From the NCBI RefSeq assembly GCF_013030945.1, contig NZ_JABBXF010000046.1, forward strand, positions 1-64,000: DNA of 64,000 bases, given 5' to 3'. Every line of letters starts with the position of its first letter. Positions within the stretch are counted from its first letter, which is position 1. The translations under genes were made by a program, and so were the position numbers. The notes beneath the pieces are model-generated. The model saw nothing but the letters and a program-made list of their open reading frames with translations. It was not told the origin of the DNA and searched no databases. Of the stretch, positions 31,087-40,883 are shown one piece after another. The DNA is from Streptomyces morookaense. GTDB taxonomy: Bacteria > Actinomycetota > Actinomycetes > Streptomycetales > Streptomycetaceae.

Positions 31087-32746
31087 TCACTGTCCTTGGC
31101 GCCACCAGCGGGGTCGGGGTAGTCCGTGGGCGTCGAGGTACTGCTGGAACGCGGTCGGCGGGCGGGGCCGGTAAGTGGTGTCGGTGGGTTCGTGGGCGCT
31201 GAGGCGTTCGATATTGACGGCGATGGCCGTCAGCACGTGCTGGACGTGGGCTTTTGCTGTGTCGCGGTAGCGGCAGCGGCGCATCTGGTGGTCGTTGACG
31301 AGTTCGTTCATGGTGCCCTCGACGCCGAAGCGGGAGGCGTAGAGCTGGCGCCATGTCGAGTCCTGCTGGCTGGCGCGGTTTCGGGTCTGGAGTTCGTGGA
31401 GGCGGCGGGGCAGGAAGTTCACGGTTCGCGGCGCTTTGCCGCTGGTACAGGTCGCCCGGACGGGGCAGGGGTTGCAGTGTGCCGGGTTGAAGCGGACGAC
31501 GGTGTAGGAGGCCACCGCCGGGAGTTCCGGCCAGTTGCCGCTGATCTTCCCCTTCGGGCAGGTAACGGTGCGGCGGTCGAAGTCGATGGTGAAGTCCTCG
31601 CGGGTGAAGCCGGGTTCCTGACTGCGCCAGGCGGGGCTGGGAGGGAGCGGGCCGACCATGCGGATGCGGTGGGTGCGGGCGGCGGTGTCGAATAGCGCGA
31701 CGGAGGTGTAGCCGCTGTCGACCAGGTGCGTGGCGGGCAGCAGGCGGCGCCGCTTGAGCCGGGCGTGGATGCCGGGCACAGCGGTGCTGTCTGCCGTCGG
31801 GACGTGGTGGCCGCATCTGTGATGACGTTGACGCCCTTGTCGTCGCACGTTTCGGTGACGTGGGCGAGATAGCCGGTCCATCACCGGTGGCTGCGGCGCG
31901 TCCAGCGGGGCTGCAGGTCGTACGGCGACTCGATCCGCACCCGGGCGGACGGCAGGCCGTCCTTCTTCTCGGTGCGCGGCCGCAGCTGCCCGCGGGCGTC
32001 GACGAGGAAGTTCTGCACCATGATCTGACGCAGTGCCTCCATCGCGACTCCGCTGCTCCGGCCCGCAGGGCGGGCACAGTCCAGGAGTTCGGCAGCGTCG
32101 GCGCCGGCCTGCTTCAGCCGGGCGGCGGGATGGCTGGGCTGGCTGACCAGGCGAGCCTATCGCCCCTAGCGTAGTGCCCAGTCCTCGGTCACCAGACCAT
32201 CCAGCAGCTCCGGGGCATCGCGGGCGGTCTCCTCCAGCGCGGCACGGACCGCCTCCAACACGAGCTCCAGGCGGGTCAGCTCACGCACCGAGGCGAGCAG
32301 GTAGGTGGAATCAGTACGCTGCCGGCCGCGGGCCTTGCCCAGGCCCGCGTCCTTCAGCCGGGCCAGCGCGATATCGAACAGGGCATCCGCGCGGCCAGCC
32401 TCGGCCAGCCGCTCACGGAAGTCCGATAACACACTGTGGTGGAAGCCCGGGTCGTCCAGCTCCAGCGCGCAGGCGACTTGAAGTCGATGCGGCAGCGCAC
32501 CGCCTCGGCGGCTTGCCGGTCCGAGAGGTTCAGCAGGAACTGCAGCACGCTCACGGTGGCGAGTTGGGCCGGGGACAGCCCGGGACGCCCGTCGCGTGGG
32601 TACCAAGTGGCGAAGTCCTCGTCCCGCCATAAGCCGTCCAGTCGGTCACGTACCCACATCGCGGTCGTCCCTGCGGGATTGCTGGCCCGCGCTACCCGAG
32701 CGGTCAGGGGCGAGACTTGTGCACCGGAACGCGGACGCAACGACAC
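31087..32746 (-). pseudogene. IS1182-family transposase, broken by frameshifts
   Basis: Three minus-strand frames carry successive parts of one transposase. The N-terminus (from 32746) has LDGLWRDEDFATWYPRDGRP and LSDRQAAEAVRCRIDFK; the next frame has ALELDDPGFHHSVLSDFRER and KARGRQRTDSTYLLASV; the last has THLVDSGYTSVALFDTAART, FTIDFDRRTVTCPKGK and ASRFGVEGTMNELVNDHQMR with the catalytic Glu. Frame changes near 32460-32490, around 32165 and around 31880 mean it cannot be made as one protein. These parts and their order are those of IS1182 transposases. I could not identify its terminal repeats. Confidence 0.78.
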
Positions 32747-32840
32747 CGACTCACCTCATGCAGACGAACGACCTTGGAAACCAAGACGAGCCTGCCCGAC
32801 GACCACGCCGTCCCGCCCGCGAATCCCAAGATCCCCGACA

Positions 32841-33113
32841 GAGTCTCTCATTGAGGGCTTCCTGGAGGAGTACACCTCCGGCGCCTGGGTGCCGACGTGG
32901 GATGACCGGGTCTTCACCGAAGGCCTGGCGTTGGGTGCTCTCTCCGGGGCCCGGCTGCGGGCCGCGTTGCGCGAGCCGCCAGCCGGGCGTCTGGGCAGCC
33001 TGATCAACCAGGCTGTTCCTATCTTCGAGCAGACACGGGCGGGACCGGACGTTGAGAAGCTGCGGCTGGCCCTGCGTGGGCTCCTCGATGCCCTTGCTCC
33101 GCCGCTCTGCTGA
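32841..33113 (+). pseudogene. C-terminal fragment of an unknown protein
   Basis: The plus frame reads ESLIEGFLEEYTSGAWVPTW, DDRVFTEGLALGALSGARLR and KLRLALRGLLDALAPPL before a TGA. Codon use is like that of real genes here, but there is no start with a binding site, and the frame emerges from the IS1182 remnant. It may be a gene cut by that insertion. No family is recognised. Confidence 0.35.
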
Positions 33114-33152
33114 ACACACACTCGTCGGCGCACATGACTTCAGCAGTGCGGG

Positions 33153-33422
33153 TTACCGGCTGGCGGATGTGCGGCCTGCGCGGGCTGAGCGGGCCAGGTG
33201 CGTTCCTTGCAGGATGCTGGCTCCCCACAGGACCGCGGCGGACCAGGCAAGTGGCGGCTCCGCCCCCGCGCCGAGTCCGATCACGCCCACCACGATCGCC
33301 ACCACGACACCGGCGACGAGTGCGGCTTTGTCACGCCATGCCGGGTCGATCGGGCGTCCGACAAGGAACATGGCGATGACGGAGAGGACTAACGCCGCTG
33401 CTCCGCTGTATACGGGCCACAT
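33153..33422 (-). CDS. Small membrane protein
   Basis: An 89-residue protein with three hydrophobic segments: VYSGAAALVLSVIAMFLVG, ALVAGVVVAIVVGVIGLGAG and PLAWSAAVLWGASILQ, joined by a charged loop RPIDPAWRDK and ending with a basic tail. It is probably in the cytoplasmic membrane. Function is unknown. Surrounding genes are transposase remnants and a secreted protein, so context does not help. Confidence 0.55.
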   Translation of the reverse strand: MWPVYSGAAALVLSVIAMFLVGRPIDPAWRDKAALVAGVVVAIVVGVIGLGAGAEPPLAWSAAVLWGASILQGTHLARSARAGRTSASR

Positions 33423-33646
33423 AGGTGATGGCTCCTAACCCCGTGCTGTCGTCGAGCACGTCGTCCGGCAGTTGATCTGGTCCGGGAACTTCCTCCGGCC
33501 TGGGGTGAACGGGCCGGCCAAGGCCTTCACCGGAAGGAAAATCTCCGGGTTACGAAGCGTACCCGCTCCGTTCTCCCCGGCCGGCCTCCGTCCAACCCGC
33601 CAGGTGCCAGGGTGCTGCGACGGGTTGGCGGCAGTACGGCGCCCTG

Positions 33647-34612
33647 TTAGTTGCATCCACCGGAGTACTCGCCGGGGACGAAGAGACCCGCCGCAAACTT
33701 GATCTTCAGGCAGTTGCCGTTGTCGCGCGCCTTCACCGCCGTGGTGGTGATGGCAGCGGCGTGCGCGGTGACGTAGATGTTCAGCCCCGGGGGCAGCGCC
33801 CAGGTGCCCATGGCGGCGAGTGCGCCGTTCTGCGCGACTGCCTTCGTCTCGCCCTTGGTGAAATACGCGGTGCCGGTCACGTTGCCCCAGGTGATCTTGG
33901 GGTCGGCCACGACCGGGAACGCCGTGTCCTTGTTCGTCTCGACGTGCTGGACGAGCTGGTCACCGTCGAGCTTGTAGCTGGTGGCTACCGGCTTGCCGTT
34001 GGCGTCCTTGGCCCAGGGGGCCGTAATGGATCCCACCACCATGGCGGTGTTCTCGCCGGCGGGCTTCACGATGCCGAAGCCGCCGTCACCGTCGGGTATC
34101 AGACGGGTGCCCTGCGGCAGGTTGAGGCTGAATCGCTGGTCCTGGGAAGCGGACGCGTCCTTGAGCGTCACCAGGGTCCGGGCCCCGCCGTCGATGGTCG
34201 GCTGGACGGCCAGGTCGGTGGACTTCACCACGTCGGAGTAGACAACGGTGCCCGCGCCCGCCTTGACGCCCGTCACGCCCTTGGCGCCCGCGAGCCTGAG
34301 GCCGAGGGAGCTGCCGTCGGCAGCAGTGGCCTTGACGTCCTGCGTGGACGCGTGCGGGGCGGTCACGGTGACGCTGCCGCCCGACCCGGTGTCTGTGGTA
34401 GCCGTGGCGGCAGCCTCGGGGGAACTCACCGAGGGGGCAAGGTCTTTGGTGCCGGTGGCCTTCTCCACAACCGAGGCCGCGTGCGAGGCCTCGCCAGCCG
34501 GGGTCCCGTCGGCGAAAGCCGGCGAGGCAGCGCCGACAAGGACCGTCACGGCCGTGGCGACAGACACCGCCGATACGACGGAGCGGGCGGGAGATCTCCG
34601 GACAGTACGCAC
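33647..34612 (-). CDS. Secreted protein resembling the N-terminal region of the RHS protein
   Basis: A 321-residue exported protein. The signal is MRTVRRSPARSVVSAVSVAT with a cleavage site near ASPAFA. The mature protein has VYSDVVKSTDLAVQPTIDGG, ARTLVTLKDASASQDQRFSL, LPQGTRLIPDGDGGFGIVKP, APWAKDANGKPVATSYKLDG and FPVVADPKITWG. The order of an S-x-DL stretch, a TLVLKDASA stretch, a D-G-G-x-G turn and an FPVxxDP end also occurs in the first 430 residues of the RHS protein at 41290-51555. This domain usually precedes RHS repeats; here it stands alone with a short hydrophobic tail (TAHAAAITTTAVKARDNGNC). It may be a remnant or effector-associated partner. Confidence 0.68.
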   Translation of the reverse strand: MRTVRRSPARSVVSAVSVATAVTVLVGAASPAFADGTPAGEASHAASVVEKATGTKDLAPSVSSPEAAATATTDTGSGGSVTVTAPHASTQDVKATAADGSSLGLRLAGAKGVTGVKAGAGTVVYSDVVKSTDLAVQPTIDGGARTLVTLKDASASQDQRFSLNLPQGTRLIPDGDGGFGIVKPAGENTAMVVGSITAPWAKDANGKPVATSYKLDGDQLVQHVETNKDTAFPVVADPKITWGNVTGTAYFTKGETKAVAQNGALAAMGTWALPPGLNIYVTAHAAAITTTAVKARDNGNCLKIKFAAGLFVPGEYSGGCN

Positions 34613-35213
34613 AAGTTACTCCAGATCGTGACATCGGATGCCTCCAGGGATAGGTCTGGCGGCATCCGATCGACTCGCGTTGACGATCATGAAGCTAGGT
34701 GGGGTCCGTAGATGGGCGCAAAGACGTGCATATGCATCTGCGTCATCCTCCGCCACGCCGTCAAAACAGGCATATCGGCATAGGGGGGCCACGTGTCGCC
34801 GAGCGGGATGGTCGCCGCACCCGCCCCGGCTCAGTTGCACTGCGGGCAACCGCACTGCTGCCGTGCGTACTTGGAGGATCACTCTCGGCGAAACGGGATG
34901 ACGGCCCATGCAGGCCACCTTGGGGGCGGGGCAATACCAAGTCTTGACTTAAAATCAGGGCGCGAGCTTCTACACCGCACCCCATCGCCCAACAAGGCGC
35001 ATAACCACCTTGGCGCCCACAGAGCGCCGCGATAGGGCGCGGCCGGCGCGCCGCCCGGCCTTGCGGTACGCAACGTCACTCCGCCCCGCAGGCGGACAGA
35101 ACGAGATCAGTGAGTTGTGTTCATCCTGAATGCGCAGGTCACGAGGGTGGCGTAGGCGGATGATGCCGTGCTCGTGCTGGTCGTTGGCGGCTGTCTGGCG
35201 TGAAGGTCGTCGG
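34613..35213. other. 600-base intergenic stretch with a TGCATATGCA palindrome
   Basis: No convincing gene is seen between the secreted-protein gene and the transposase remnant. A ten-base palindrome TGCATATGCA lies at 34727-34736 with outer GACG/CGTC (34723-34726 and 34741-34744), about 115 bases upstream of the secreted-protein start, and could be an operator. The stretch near 34900-35080 is relatively low in G+C with TTGACTTAAAAT. The right third is probably the end of the IS with the adjacent transposase. Confidence 0.45.
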
Positions 35214-36051
35214 TCAGCGGGCGTTCTCGTGCTGGGTGAGGAGCATCAGCGCGCGGACGAGCCGGGTGGCCCACTTCACGTCGAGGCGGAGCCTGGCCAG
35301 CACGCGCCAGTTCTTCAAGGGCGCGAACGCGTGCTCACACACTGCCCGTTCCGCCGCGATCAGCTGGTTGACCAGCTTCTTCGCGGACGGGAGCTTCTTG
35401 CCCTTGGGCTTCTTGTAGCCGGTGATGACCGCCGGGTCGCCGGTTTCGTCGTCCAGGCCGACGAAGCCGAGGTCGGCGATCGCCGCGAGGCCCGCCTTGC
35501 GGAGCCGGCTGACCAGGCCGTCGTGGTGGCAGGCGGTGATCTCCGAACCGTGCCGGGCGGGCGGTGGAGGTCCACAGCAGCCGCCCCTTGATGTCGGTCA
35601 GGGCGATGACCAGCAGCCCGTGGCGTTTGTGCTTGGTCGACCAGCGGCGTTTCATGGGCAGGCCGGTGCGGCGCTGGGTGGGTATCAGCGAGCCGTCGAG
35701 CAGGACGACGCTGCCACCCTCCCGGGCGATTTTCGCCAGGACGCGCTCCAGACGCGGGGCCCGCGCGGCGAGCAGTTCGATCATCCCCTTCAGCCACCGG
35801 TCCACCGTGGTGCGCGAGACCTGATTGCCGCGGGCGAGGTCGGCCAGGCGCTGGTCATGACGCAGTGCGGCCAGCACGATCACCGCGATCCGCCCGGCCG
35901 GCAGCTTGCGCCACCGGGAGCGGATCTTCTTCAGATGGGCACCCAGCAGCCCGGTCAGGAAGGTGAGGGTCCGCGTGGACAGCGACAGTCGGCACTGGTA
36001 GACAAGCTCACTGTGGTCCTCGGCCGAGGTGTTGTAGGCATACATCATCAA
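35214..36051 (-). pseudogene. IS5-type (DDE_Tnp_4) transposase with a frameshift
   Basis: The N-terminal frame (36051 downward) gives CRLSLSTRTLTFLTGLLGAH, ARGNQVSRTTVDRWLKGMIE (helix-turn-helix) and VVLLDGSLIPTQRR with the first catalytic Asp, then KHKRHGLLVIALTDIKGRLL. Near 35550 the homologous sequence changes frame and continues as HGSEITACHHDGLVSRLRKA, DLGFVGLDDETGDPAVITGY, KKLVNQLIAAERAVCEHAFA and LVRALMLLTQHENAR to a TGA at 35214-35216. The catalytic Glu is in AAERAVCEH. The frame change has no obvious slippery run, so the gene is probably inactive. Confidence 0.72.
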
Positions 36052-36194
36052 CTCGCGCCGGGGACCGCCTGGTTACGACCCCCAGGCGGGAGAACTATGG
36101 CCGGGTGGTGAAGGTACCGTTGGGCAATTTGCGCAGCCATCCACGGTCGGCCAGCTTCGACAGCTTCCCACGCAGCGGTTCCAGCCGGCCCGGC

Positions 36195-36590
36195 ACCGCC
36201 GCCGCGATGGCCGGCTTCCGTGTCCGCTACGTGCTCGCGGCCAAGCTCGTCAACGAGCTCGTCGAAGCCGCCGACGACAAGCAGCTGACCAAGACCATCG
36301 CCCGCTACGGGCGTGTGGACCTTTTGTGCATCGATGAACTGGGCTATCTCGAACTCGACCGGCGTGGGGCCGAGATGCTCTTCCAGGTTCTCACCGAGCG
36401 GGAAGAGAAAAACAGCGTCGCGATCGCCTCGAACGAATCGTTCGGAGGCTGGACCAAGACCTTCACCGACCCCCGCCTCTGCGCAGCCATCGTCGACCGC
36501 CTCACCTTCAACGGCACCATCATCGAGACCGGGACCGAGTCCTACCGACTGGCCCGCACCAAGGCGAAGAGGAAGGGCGAGTCGGCATAG
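36195..36590 (+). pseudogene. IS21-family IstB ATPase, C-terminal fragment
   Basis: The frame encodes RVRYVLAAKLVNELVEAADD, ARYGRVDLLCIDELGYLELD (Walker B), LFQVLTEREEKNSVAIASNE and LCAAIVDRLTFNGTIIETGT, a very conserved IstB sequence. The N-terminal third with Walker A is missing; the sequence upstream of about 36195 is unrelated. The IstA partner is absent. This is a dead IS21 remnant. Confidence 0.8.
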
Positions 36591-36673
36591 CAGCCACCGG
36601 CGCAACCAAGTGGATCCCTGTCGCGTCCATCGGGGCAATGCGCAGGATCATGACGTGACAGGGGTCCCAGCCT

Positions 36674-37297
36674 ATGACCAGAACAGCCACTCGATATCTC
36701 TACCTGGCCCGGCACGGCGAGGCCACGCCGGATGAGAACGGTCTGACCGACAACGGCCGTCGCCAGGCCGTTCTCCTCGGTGAACGGCTGCGGGGCGTCC
36801 CGCTGTCGGTAATCCACCACGGTCCGCTGACCCGGGCGGAGCAGACCGCCCGGTTGATCAGCGAACAGCTCGACGATGTTCCCCTTCACCGTTCCGAGCC
36901 GGCCGGGGACTACGTCCCCTACCTACCGCACAGGGAAGAACTGCCGCCGGATGCTGCCGACGCCCTGCTGCAGCATCTCGCTCAGCTCCCCTCGGAGGAG
37001 CGCGAGCGCGGACCAGCACTGGCCCGCGAGGCCCTCGCCCGGTTCACGGGCCCGGTGCAGGGAGACGAGCCTCGCCATGAACTCATCGTCACCCACAACT
37101 TCCTCATCGGCTGGCTCATCCGGGCCGCTCACAATGCTCCGGAATGGCGCTGGATGGGCCTCAACCACTGCAACGCGGCCTTGACAGTCATCCGTTACGC
37201 ACCCAGCCGCCCCTCCGCGATGCTCTTCTACAACGACATGCGACACCTGCCCGCAGAACTGCGCTGGACCGGATTCCCTCCCGAGTTTCACATCTGA
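36674..37297 (+). CDS. Histidine phosphatase-family protein
   Basis: A 207-residue cytoplasmic phosphatase of the phosphoglycerate mutase-like superfamily. The active-site RHG is R13-H14-G15 in YLYLARHGEATPDENGLTDN; the second catalytic His is in LIVTHNFLIGWLIRAA, and GPLTRAEQTARLI carries the usual second Arg. Broad family; substrate unknown. It starts about 80 bases after the IstB remnant and is followed by an ISL3 element, so it is a single chromosomal gene isolated among insertions. Confidence 0.82.
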   Translation: MTRTATRYLYLARHGEATPDENGLTDNGRRQAVLLGERLRGVPLSVIHHGPLTRAEQTARLISEQLDDVPLHRSEPAGDYVPYLPHREELPPDAADALLQHLAQLPSEERERGPALAREALARFTGPVQGDEPRHELIVTHNFLIGWLIRAAHNAPEWRWMGLNHCNAALTVIRYAPSRPSAMLFYNDMRHLPAELRWTGFPPEFHI

Positions 37298-37346
37298 AGG
37301 CCGCACCAACGGCAACGGTCCCCGGCGGGGCCGTGCCGAGCGGGAG

Positions 37347-38999
37347 TGTCCAATAGACGGCCCTGTCTCACATTCGGTGGTGACGGAGAGTCGTGAGAGG
37401 ACGTTGACGTCTACGTGAAGGATGTCAACGAGCTTGTGCAGATGGTGTTCTCGGGGCTGTCCCCGCTGGTCATCGAGGATGTGGCCGACGAAGGCGAGCG
37501 GATCGTGGTGCGGGCACGCACCCCACGGGACACCGCGGTCTGCCCGGTGTGCGGGGCATCGTCCGGACGCGTGCACGGCTATCACTGGCGAACGGTGGCC
37601 GACGTTCCGGTCGACGGCCGCCGGGTGGTCGTCCGCGTGCGGGTGCGGCGTCTGGTGTGTCCCACACCCGGCTGCCACCACACCTTCCGCGAGCAGGTGC
37701 CCGGAGTCCTGGAGCGATACCAGCGCCGCACGGCCCGTCTGACCAGCCAAGTCAAGGCAGTGGTCAAAGAGTTAGCAGGCCGCGCGGGATCACGCCTGCT
37801 GGCGAAACTCGCGATGGGCCTCTCGCGTCACACAGCCCTACGCACCCTGCTGCGCATCCCGCTGCCCACACGGCGGGTGCCCCGCGTGATCGGCGTCGAC
37901 GACTTCGCTCTGCGCCGGCGGCACCGCTATGCCACCGTGGTGATCGACGCCGAGACCCACGAGCGGATCGATGTCCTGCCCGACCGCACGACCGGAACCC
38001 TTCAAGTGTGGCTGCGCGAGCATCCGGGTGTCGAGGTCGTGTGCCGTGACGGCTCGGCGACCTACGCCGAGGCCATCCGCCGAGCCCTGCCCGGCGCGAT
38101 ACAGGTCGCCGACAGGTGGCATGTCTGGCACAACCTGTGCGAAGCAGCCCTGAGCGAGGTCAAAGCCCACAGCAGCTGCTGGGCCACCGTCCTGGACGCA
38201 CCCCTGTACGAAGGGCCCCGCGCACAGAGCACCCTGGAACGCTGGCACCAGGTCCACGGCCTGCTCGACCAGGGCGTGAGCCTGCTCGAATGCGCCCGCC
38301 GTCTGCAACTGGCCCTGAACATCGTCAAACGCTATGCGCGAGCCGACCGGCCCGAGCGCGTGCTCCGCGTCCCCAAGTACCGCGCCAGCCTTGTCGATCC
38401 CTACCGCGAACACCTGCGCAAACGCCGGGCCGAAGACCCCGCCGTCCCCGTCAAGCACCTCTTCGAAGAGATCAAGGCCCTCGGCTTCACGGGCTGCCTC
38501 AACCTCCTGCACAAGTACATCAATCAGGGCCGCGCGGACGCCGACCGCAGCCACATCTCCGCACGCAGACTCGCCCGGATGATGCTCACCAGGCCCGACA
38601 ACCTCAAGGCCGAACACCACGACCTCCTGGCCAAGCTCACCGCCGCCTGCCCCGAGATGACCCAACTATCCTCCAGCATCCGGACCTTCGCCCAGCTCCT
38701 GAAGCCTCACGCGGGAAACGCCGATGCCCACACACGCTGGATTGTCCAGGTCCGCGCGGCCGACCTGCCACACCTGCACGCCTTCACCCGGGGTCTGGAG
38801 CGAGACCACGACGCCGTGATCGCCGCGTTCACACTCCCATACAGCAATGGCCCCACCGAGGGCGTCAACACCAAGACCAAGCGGATCGCACGTCAGATGC
38901 ACGGACGAGCCGGCTTCACCCTTCTTCGCCACCGCATTCTCCTCGGATAGCGACACCCTTCGTCACCACCGAATGTGAGACAGGGCCGTTGATTGGACA
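37347..38999 (+). mobile_element. Complete ISL3-family element
   Basis: Inverted repeats flank an intact transposase gene. The inner parts (37357-37385 and 38961-38989) match exactly over 29 bases (CTGTCTCACATTCGGTGGTG in the middle). The match continues outward after two mismatched bases with TGTCCAAT (37347-37354) and ATTGGACA (38992-38999). The outer octamer fixes the ends better than the inner repeat alone. I see no clear target duplication. The element is 1,653 bases. Confidence 0.82.
37415..38950 (+). CDS. ISL3-family transposase
   Basis: A 511-residue transposase. The N-terminal zinc ribbon has CPVCGASSGRVHGYHWR and CPTPGCHHTFREQVPG; the DDE core has RVIGVDDFALRRRHRYATVV (first Asp), EVVCRDGSATYAEAIRRALP (second Asp) and the final NGPTEGVNTKTKRIARQMHG (Glu). 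An HTH-like stretch AKLAMGLSRHTALRTLLRI precedes the core. All motifs are present and the reading frame is intact, so it may be active. The GTG start at 37415 is 30 bases inside the left repeat. Confidence 0.88.
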   Translation: MKDVNELVQMVFSGLSPLVIEDVADEGERIVVRARTPRDTAVCPVCGASSGRVHGYHWRTVADVPVDGRRVVVRVRVRRLVCPTPGCHHTFREQVPGVLERYQRRTARLTSQVKAVVKELAGRAGSRLLAKLAMGLSRHTALRTLLRIPLPTRRVPRVIGVDDFALRRRHRYATVVIDAETHERIDVLPDRTTGTLQVWLREHPGVEVVCRDGSATYAEAIRRALPGAIQVADRWHVWHNLCEAALSEVKAHSSCWATVLDAPLYEGPRAQSTLERWHQVHGLLDQGVSLLECARRLQLALNIVKRYARADRPERVLRVPKYRASLVDPYREHLRKRRAEDPAVPVKHLFEEIKALGFTGCLNLLHKYINQGRADADRSHISARRLARMMLTRPDNLKAEHHDLLAKLTAACPEMTQLSSSIRTFAQLLKPHAGNADAHTRWIVQVRAADLPHLHAFTRGLERDHDAVIAAFTLPYSNGPTEGVNTKTKRIARQMHGRAGFTLLRHRILLG

Positions 39000-39048
39000 G
39001 ACCCGACGAGTTCTCCTCTCGGCTCGTCACCGACCCATCAGACAGGCC

Positions 39049-39576
39049 CTAGGCGTCAGATGAATGCGCTTTCTGTGCCGCTGACTGAACTGCAGAGCTG
39101 ACAGCCTCTCGAGTGGGGGGAAGGAGTGGGGTGACATTGGCCGCGTGGATGGGGGTCGGGTTTCCCGTGTAGAGGAACTGCTGATGAGGGTTGTGCTGAG
39201 CCGCGGTGGCGACCGCGTCGTGGAGGTTGATCCCGGCAGCGATGATCAGGCCGCACTTGCGTGATACCAGGCTGTTGACGTATGGGACGAGGTCAGGCGT
39301 CGTGGTGGTGGGAGCCACAATGCGCTGAGCGTTTACTGGTGTTGTGCGGGCAGCGTCCTGCATTCCGGACCATAGGGGGGCGGTTGCAGCGGCGTCGGAT
39401 GTGTCAGTGAGCAGGCAGGCGCGGAAGTTGCGGGAGATGTTGTTGGCCTTAATGCGCGGAGTGTCATCACCGGAGCCTGCGATCCAGATGACAAGGCCGG
39501 CAATGACAGCCGCGCAGATGAGGACCGCGATCCACGCACGTCGATGGGAACGAAGTCTGGCAAGGGCTAGGGGCAT
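39049..39576 (-). CDS. Membrane-anchored BMP-type periplasmic-binding-like protein
   Basis: A 175-residue protein. An N-terminal signal anchor (RSHRRAWIAVLICAAVIAGL and on) is followed by an extracytoplasmic domain: NFRACLLTDTSDAAATAPLW, SGMQDAARTTPVNAQRIVAP, RKCGLIIAAGINLHDAVATA and QHNPHQQFLYTG. This is the pattern of BMP/PnrA-type solute-binding proteins, but only about half their usual length. It may sense a small ligand rather than serve an ABC transporter, and no transporter genes are nearby. GGAGG precedes the ATG at 39576. It lies 59 bases downstream of the subtilase gene on the same strand, probably in one operon. Confidence 0.72.
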   Translation of the reverse strand: MPLALARLRSHRRAWIAVLICAAVIAGLVIWIAGSGDDTPRIKANNISRNFRACLLTDTSDAAATAPLWSGMQDAARTTPVNAQRIVAPTTTTPDLVPYVNSLVSRKCGLIIAAGINLHDAVATAAQHNPHQQFLYTGNPTPIHAANVTPLLPPTREAVSSAVQSAAQKAHSSDA

Positions 39577-39635
39577 GGGTCCTCCGGGACTGCGACGAGA
39601 GATGTACTGAGGGCGAACGGGGACGACGGGCCGGA

Positions 39636-40883
39636 CTAGCCCTTTTGTTTCGCAGGCCTTTTCCTTGCCTGGCTCTTGCTGCCTTGTCTCTTTGCCCGCG
39701 CGTCGCCCTTGCTGGCAGTGCGGGTCGATGCGTTGCCGATCCGGGGTGCAGTCCGGCGCCGACGAAGCAGGCGAACGGCTGCGGCGGCACCGGCTACGAG
39801 GACTCCTCCGGTGACGGCGAGAAAAATGGCGGGGTGCCAACTTGAGTGAAAGCCAAGGGGGTTGGCTGACAGCAGGGGGTTGGCCGTGCTCCCCGGCGGC
39901 GCGGTGGAGTGGAGCGCGGCCAGGGCGTTGAGGGTGCCATAGCCGTACTGGTCATCGTGACCGTTGTCATCGCGATGGCCGTGTGGATCTGCGGTGGTGA
40001 TCAGGCGGCGGATGGTTTGCCCGGCGGTCAGGTGGGGGGCGGCCGAGCGGACGAGTGCCGCTGCGGCAGATACGTACGCTGCGGCGTAGCTGGTGCCTTC
40101 CGCATCGACGTATTGACCACGGTTGTTGGTGGAGTAGATGCCGGTGGCCGGGGCGGCCAGTGTGGTCCGGGGGCCCGATTCGCTCACCGGCCAGAAGCGG
40201 CCTGCGGGGTTGATGCCGGTGACGTCGACGACACCGGGAAAGGCGGCGGGGTAGAGGGTGGGGTCCCCGTTCCGACCGTTGTTGCCCGCGGAGGCGACGA
40301 TGACCGCATCCTTGCCGATCGCGTAGTCGATGGCGCGCCGGAGCACCGGGTCGGGGGTGGGCATGCCGAGGGAAACGTTGATGACCTGCGCGTGGTGGTC
40401 GGCGGCATATGTGATGCCCTGCGCGAGTGCCGTGGGTTCGACGGTTGCGTGGACGGTGACCCGGACGGGCAGGATCCTGGCTTTGGGGGCGAGGCCGATC
40501 ATGCCGGAGCCGCCGTTGGCGGCCCCGGTGCCGGCGATGATGCCGGCGATGGCGGTGCCGTGCGAGTCGCCGGAAACATCGGCTTGGCCGCGGTCATGTG
40601 AGTCCCCGAGGAACCCGGCACCGGGCACTACCTGCCCGGCGAGGTCGGGATGGTCGGCTTGGACGCCGCTGTCGATGACGGCGACCGTGACCCCTCGCCC
40701 TTCGGTGATGTGCCATATCGCATCGGCGTTCAGGTGCCGTTTGTCCAGGGGCCATTCGGCTTGACGAATCACCGCAGCATGAGCCGCGGACACATCCTGT
40801 GGCATGACCAAGAGGACAAGTATGCCTAGCAGCAAAGCCGTTGCCGATCTCAGTCGGTGGCCAGGCCGTATTCGTCGCTTCAT
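39636..40883 (-). CDS. Mycosin-like S8 subtilisin protease, membrane-anchored
   Basis: A 415-residue protease. It has an N-terminal signal (RSATALLLGILVLLVMPQDV), the subtilase triad D71 (AVIDSGV), H108 (GDSHGTAIAG) and S265 (GTSYAAAY), the oxyanion Asn in SAGNNG, and a C-terminal membrane segment (HPAIFLAVTGGVLVAGAAAA) followed by a basic cytoplasmic tail. This architecture is that of mycosins, which work with type VII secretion systems. No ESX genes are present, and it is divergent from the giant RHS gene, so cleavage of the exported RHS protein is a plausible alternative role. The ATG at 40883 follows GAGGAG. Confidence 0.82.
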   Translation of the reverse strand: MKRRIRPGHRLRSATALLLGILVLLVMPQDVSAAHAAVIRQAEWPLDKRHLNADAIWHITEGRGVTVAVIDSGVQADHPDLAGQVVPGAGFLGDSHDRGQADVSGDSHGTAIAGIIAGTGAANGGSGMIGLAPKARILPVRVTVHATVEPTALAQGITYAADHHAQVINVSLGMPTPDPVLRRAIDYAIGKDAVIVASAGNNGRNGDPTLYPAAFPGVVDVTGINPAGRFWPVSESGPRTTLAAPATGIYSTNNRGQYVDAEGTSYAAAYVSAAAALVRSAAPHLTAGQTIRRLITTADPHGHRDDNGHDDQYGYGTLNALAALHSTAPPGSTANPLLSANPLGFHSSWHPAIFLAVTGGVLVAGAAAAVRLLRRRRTAPRIGNASTRTASKGDARAKRQGSKSQARKRPAKQKG

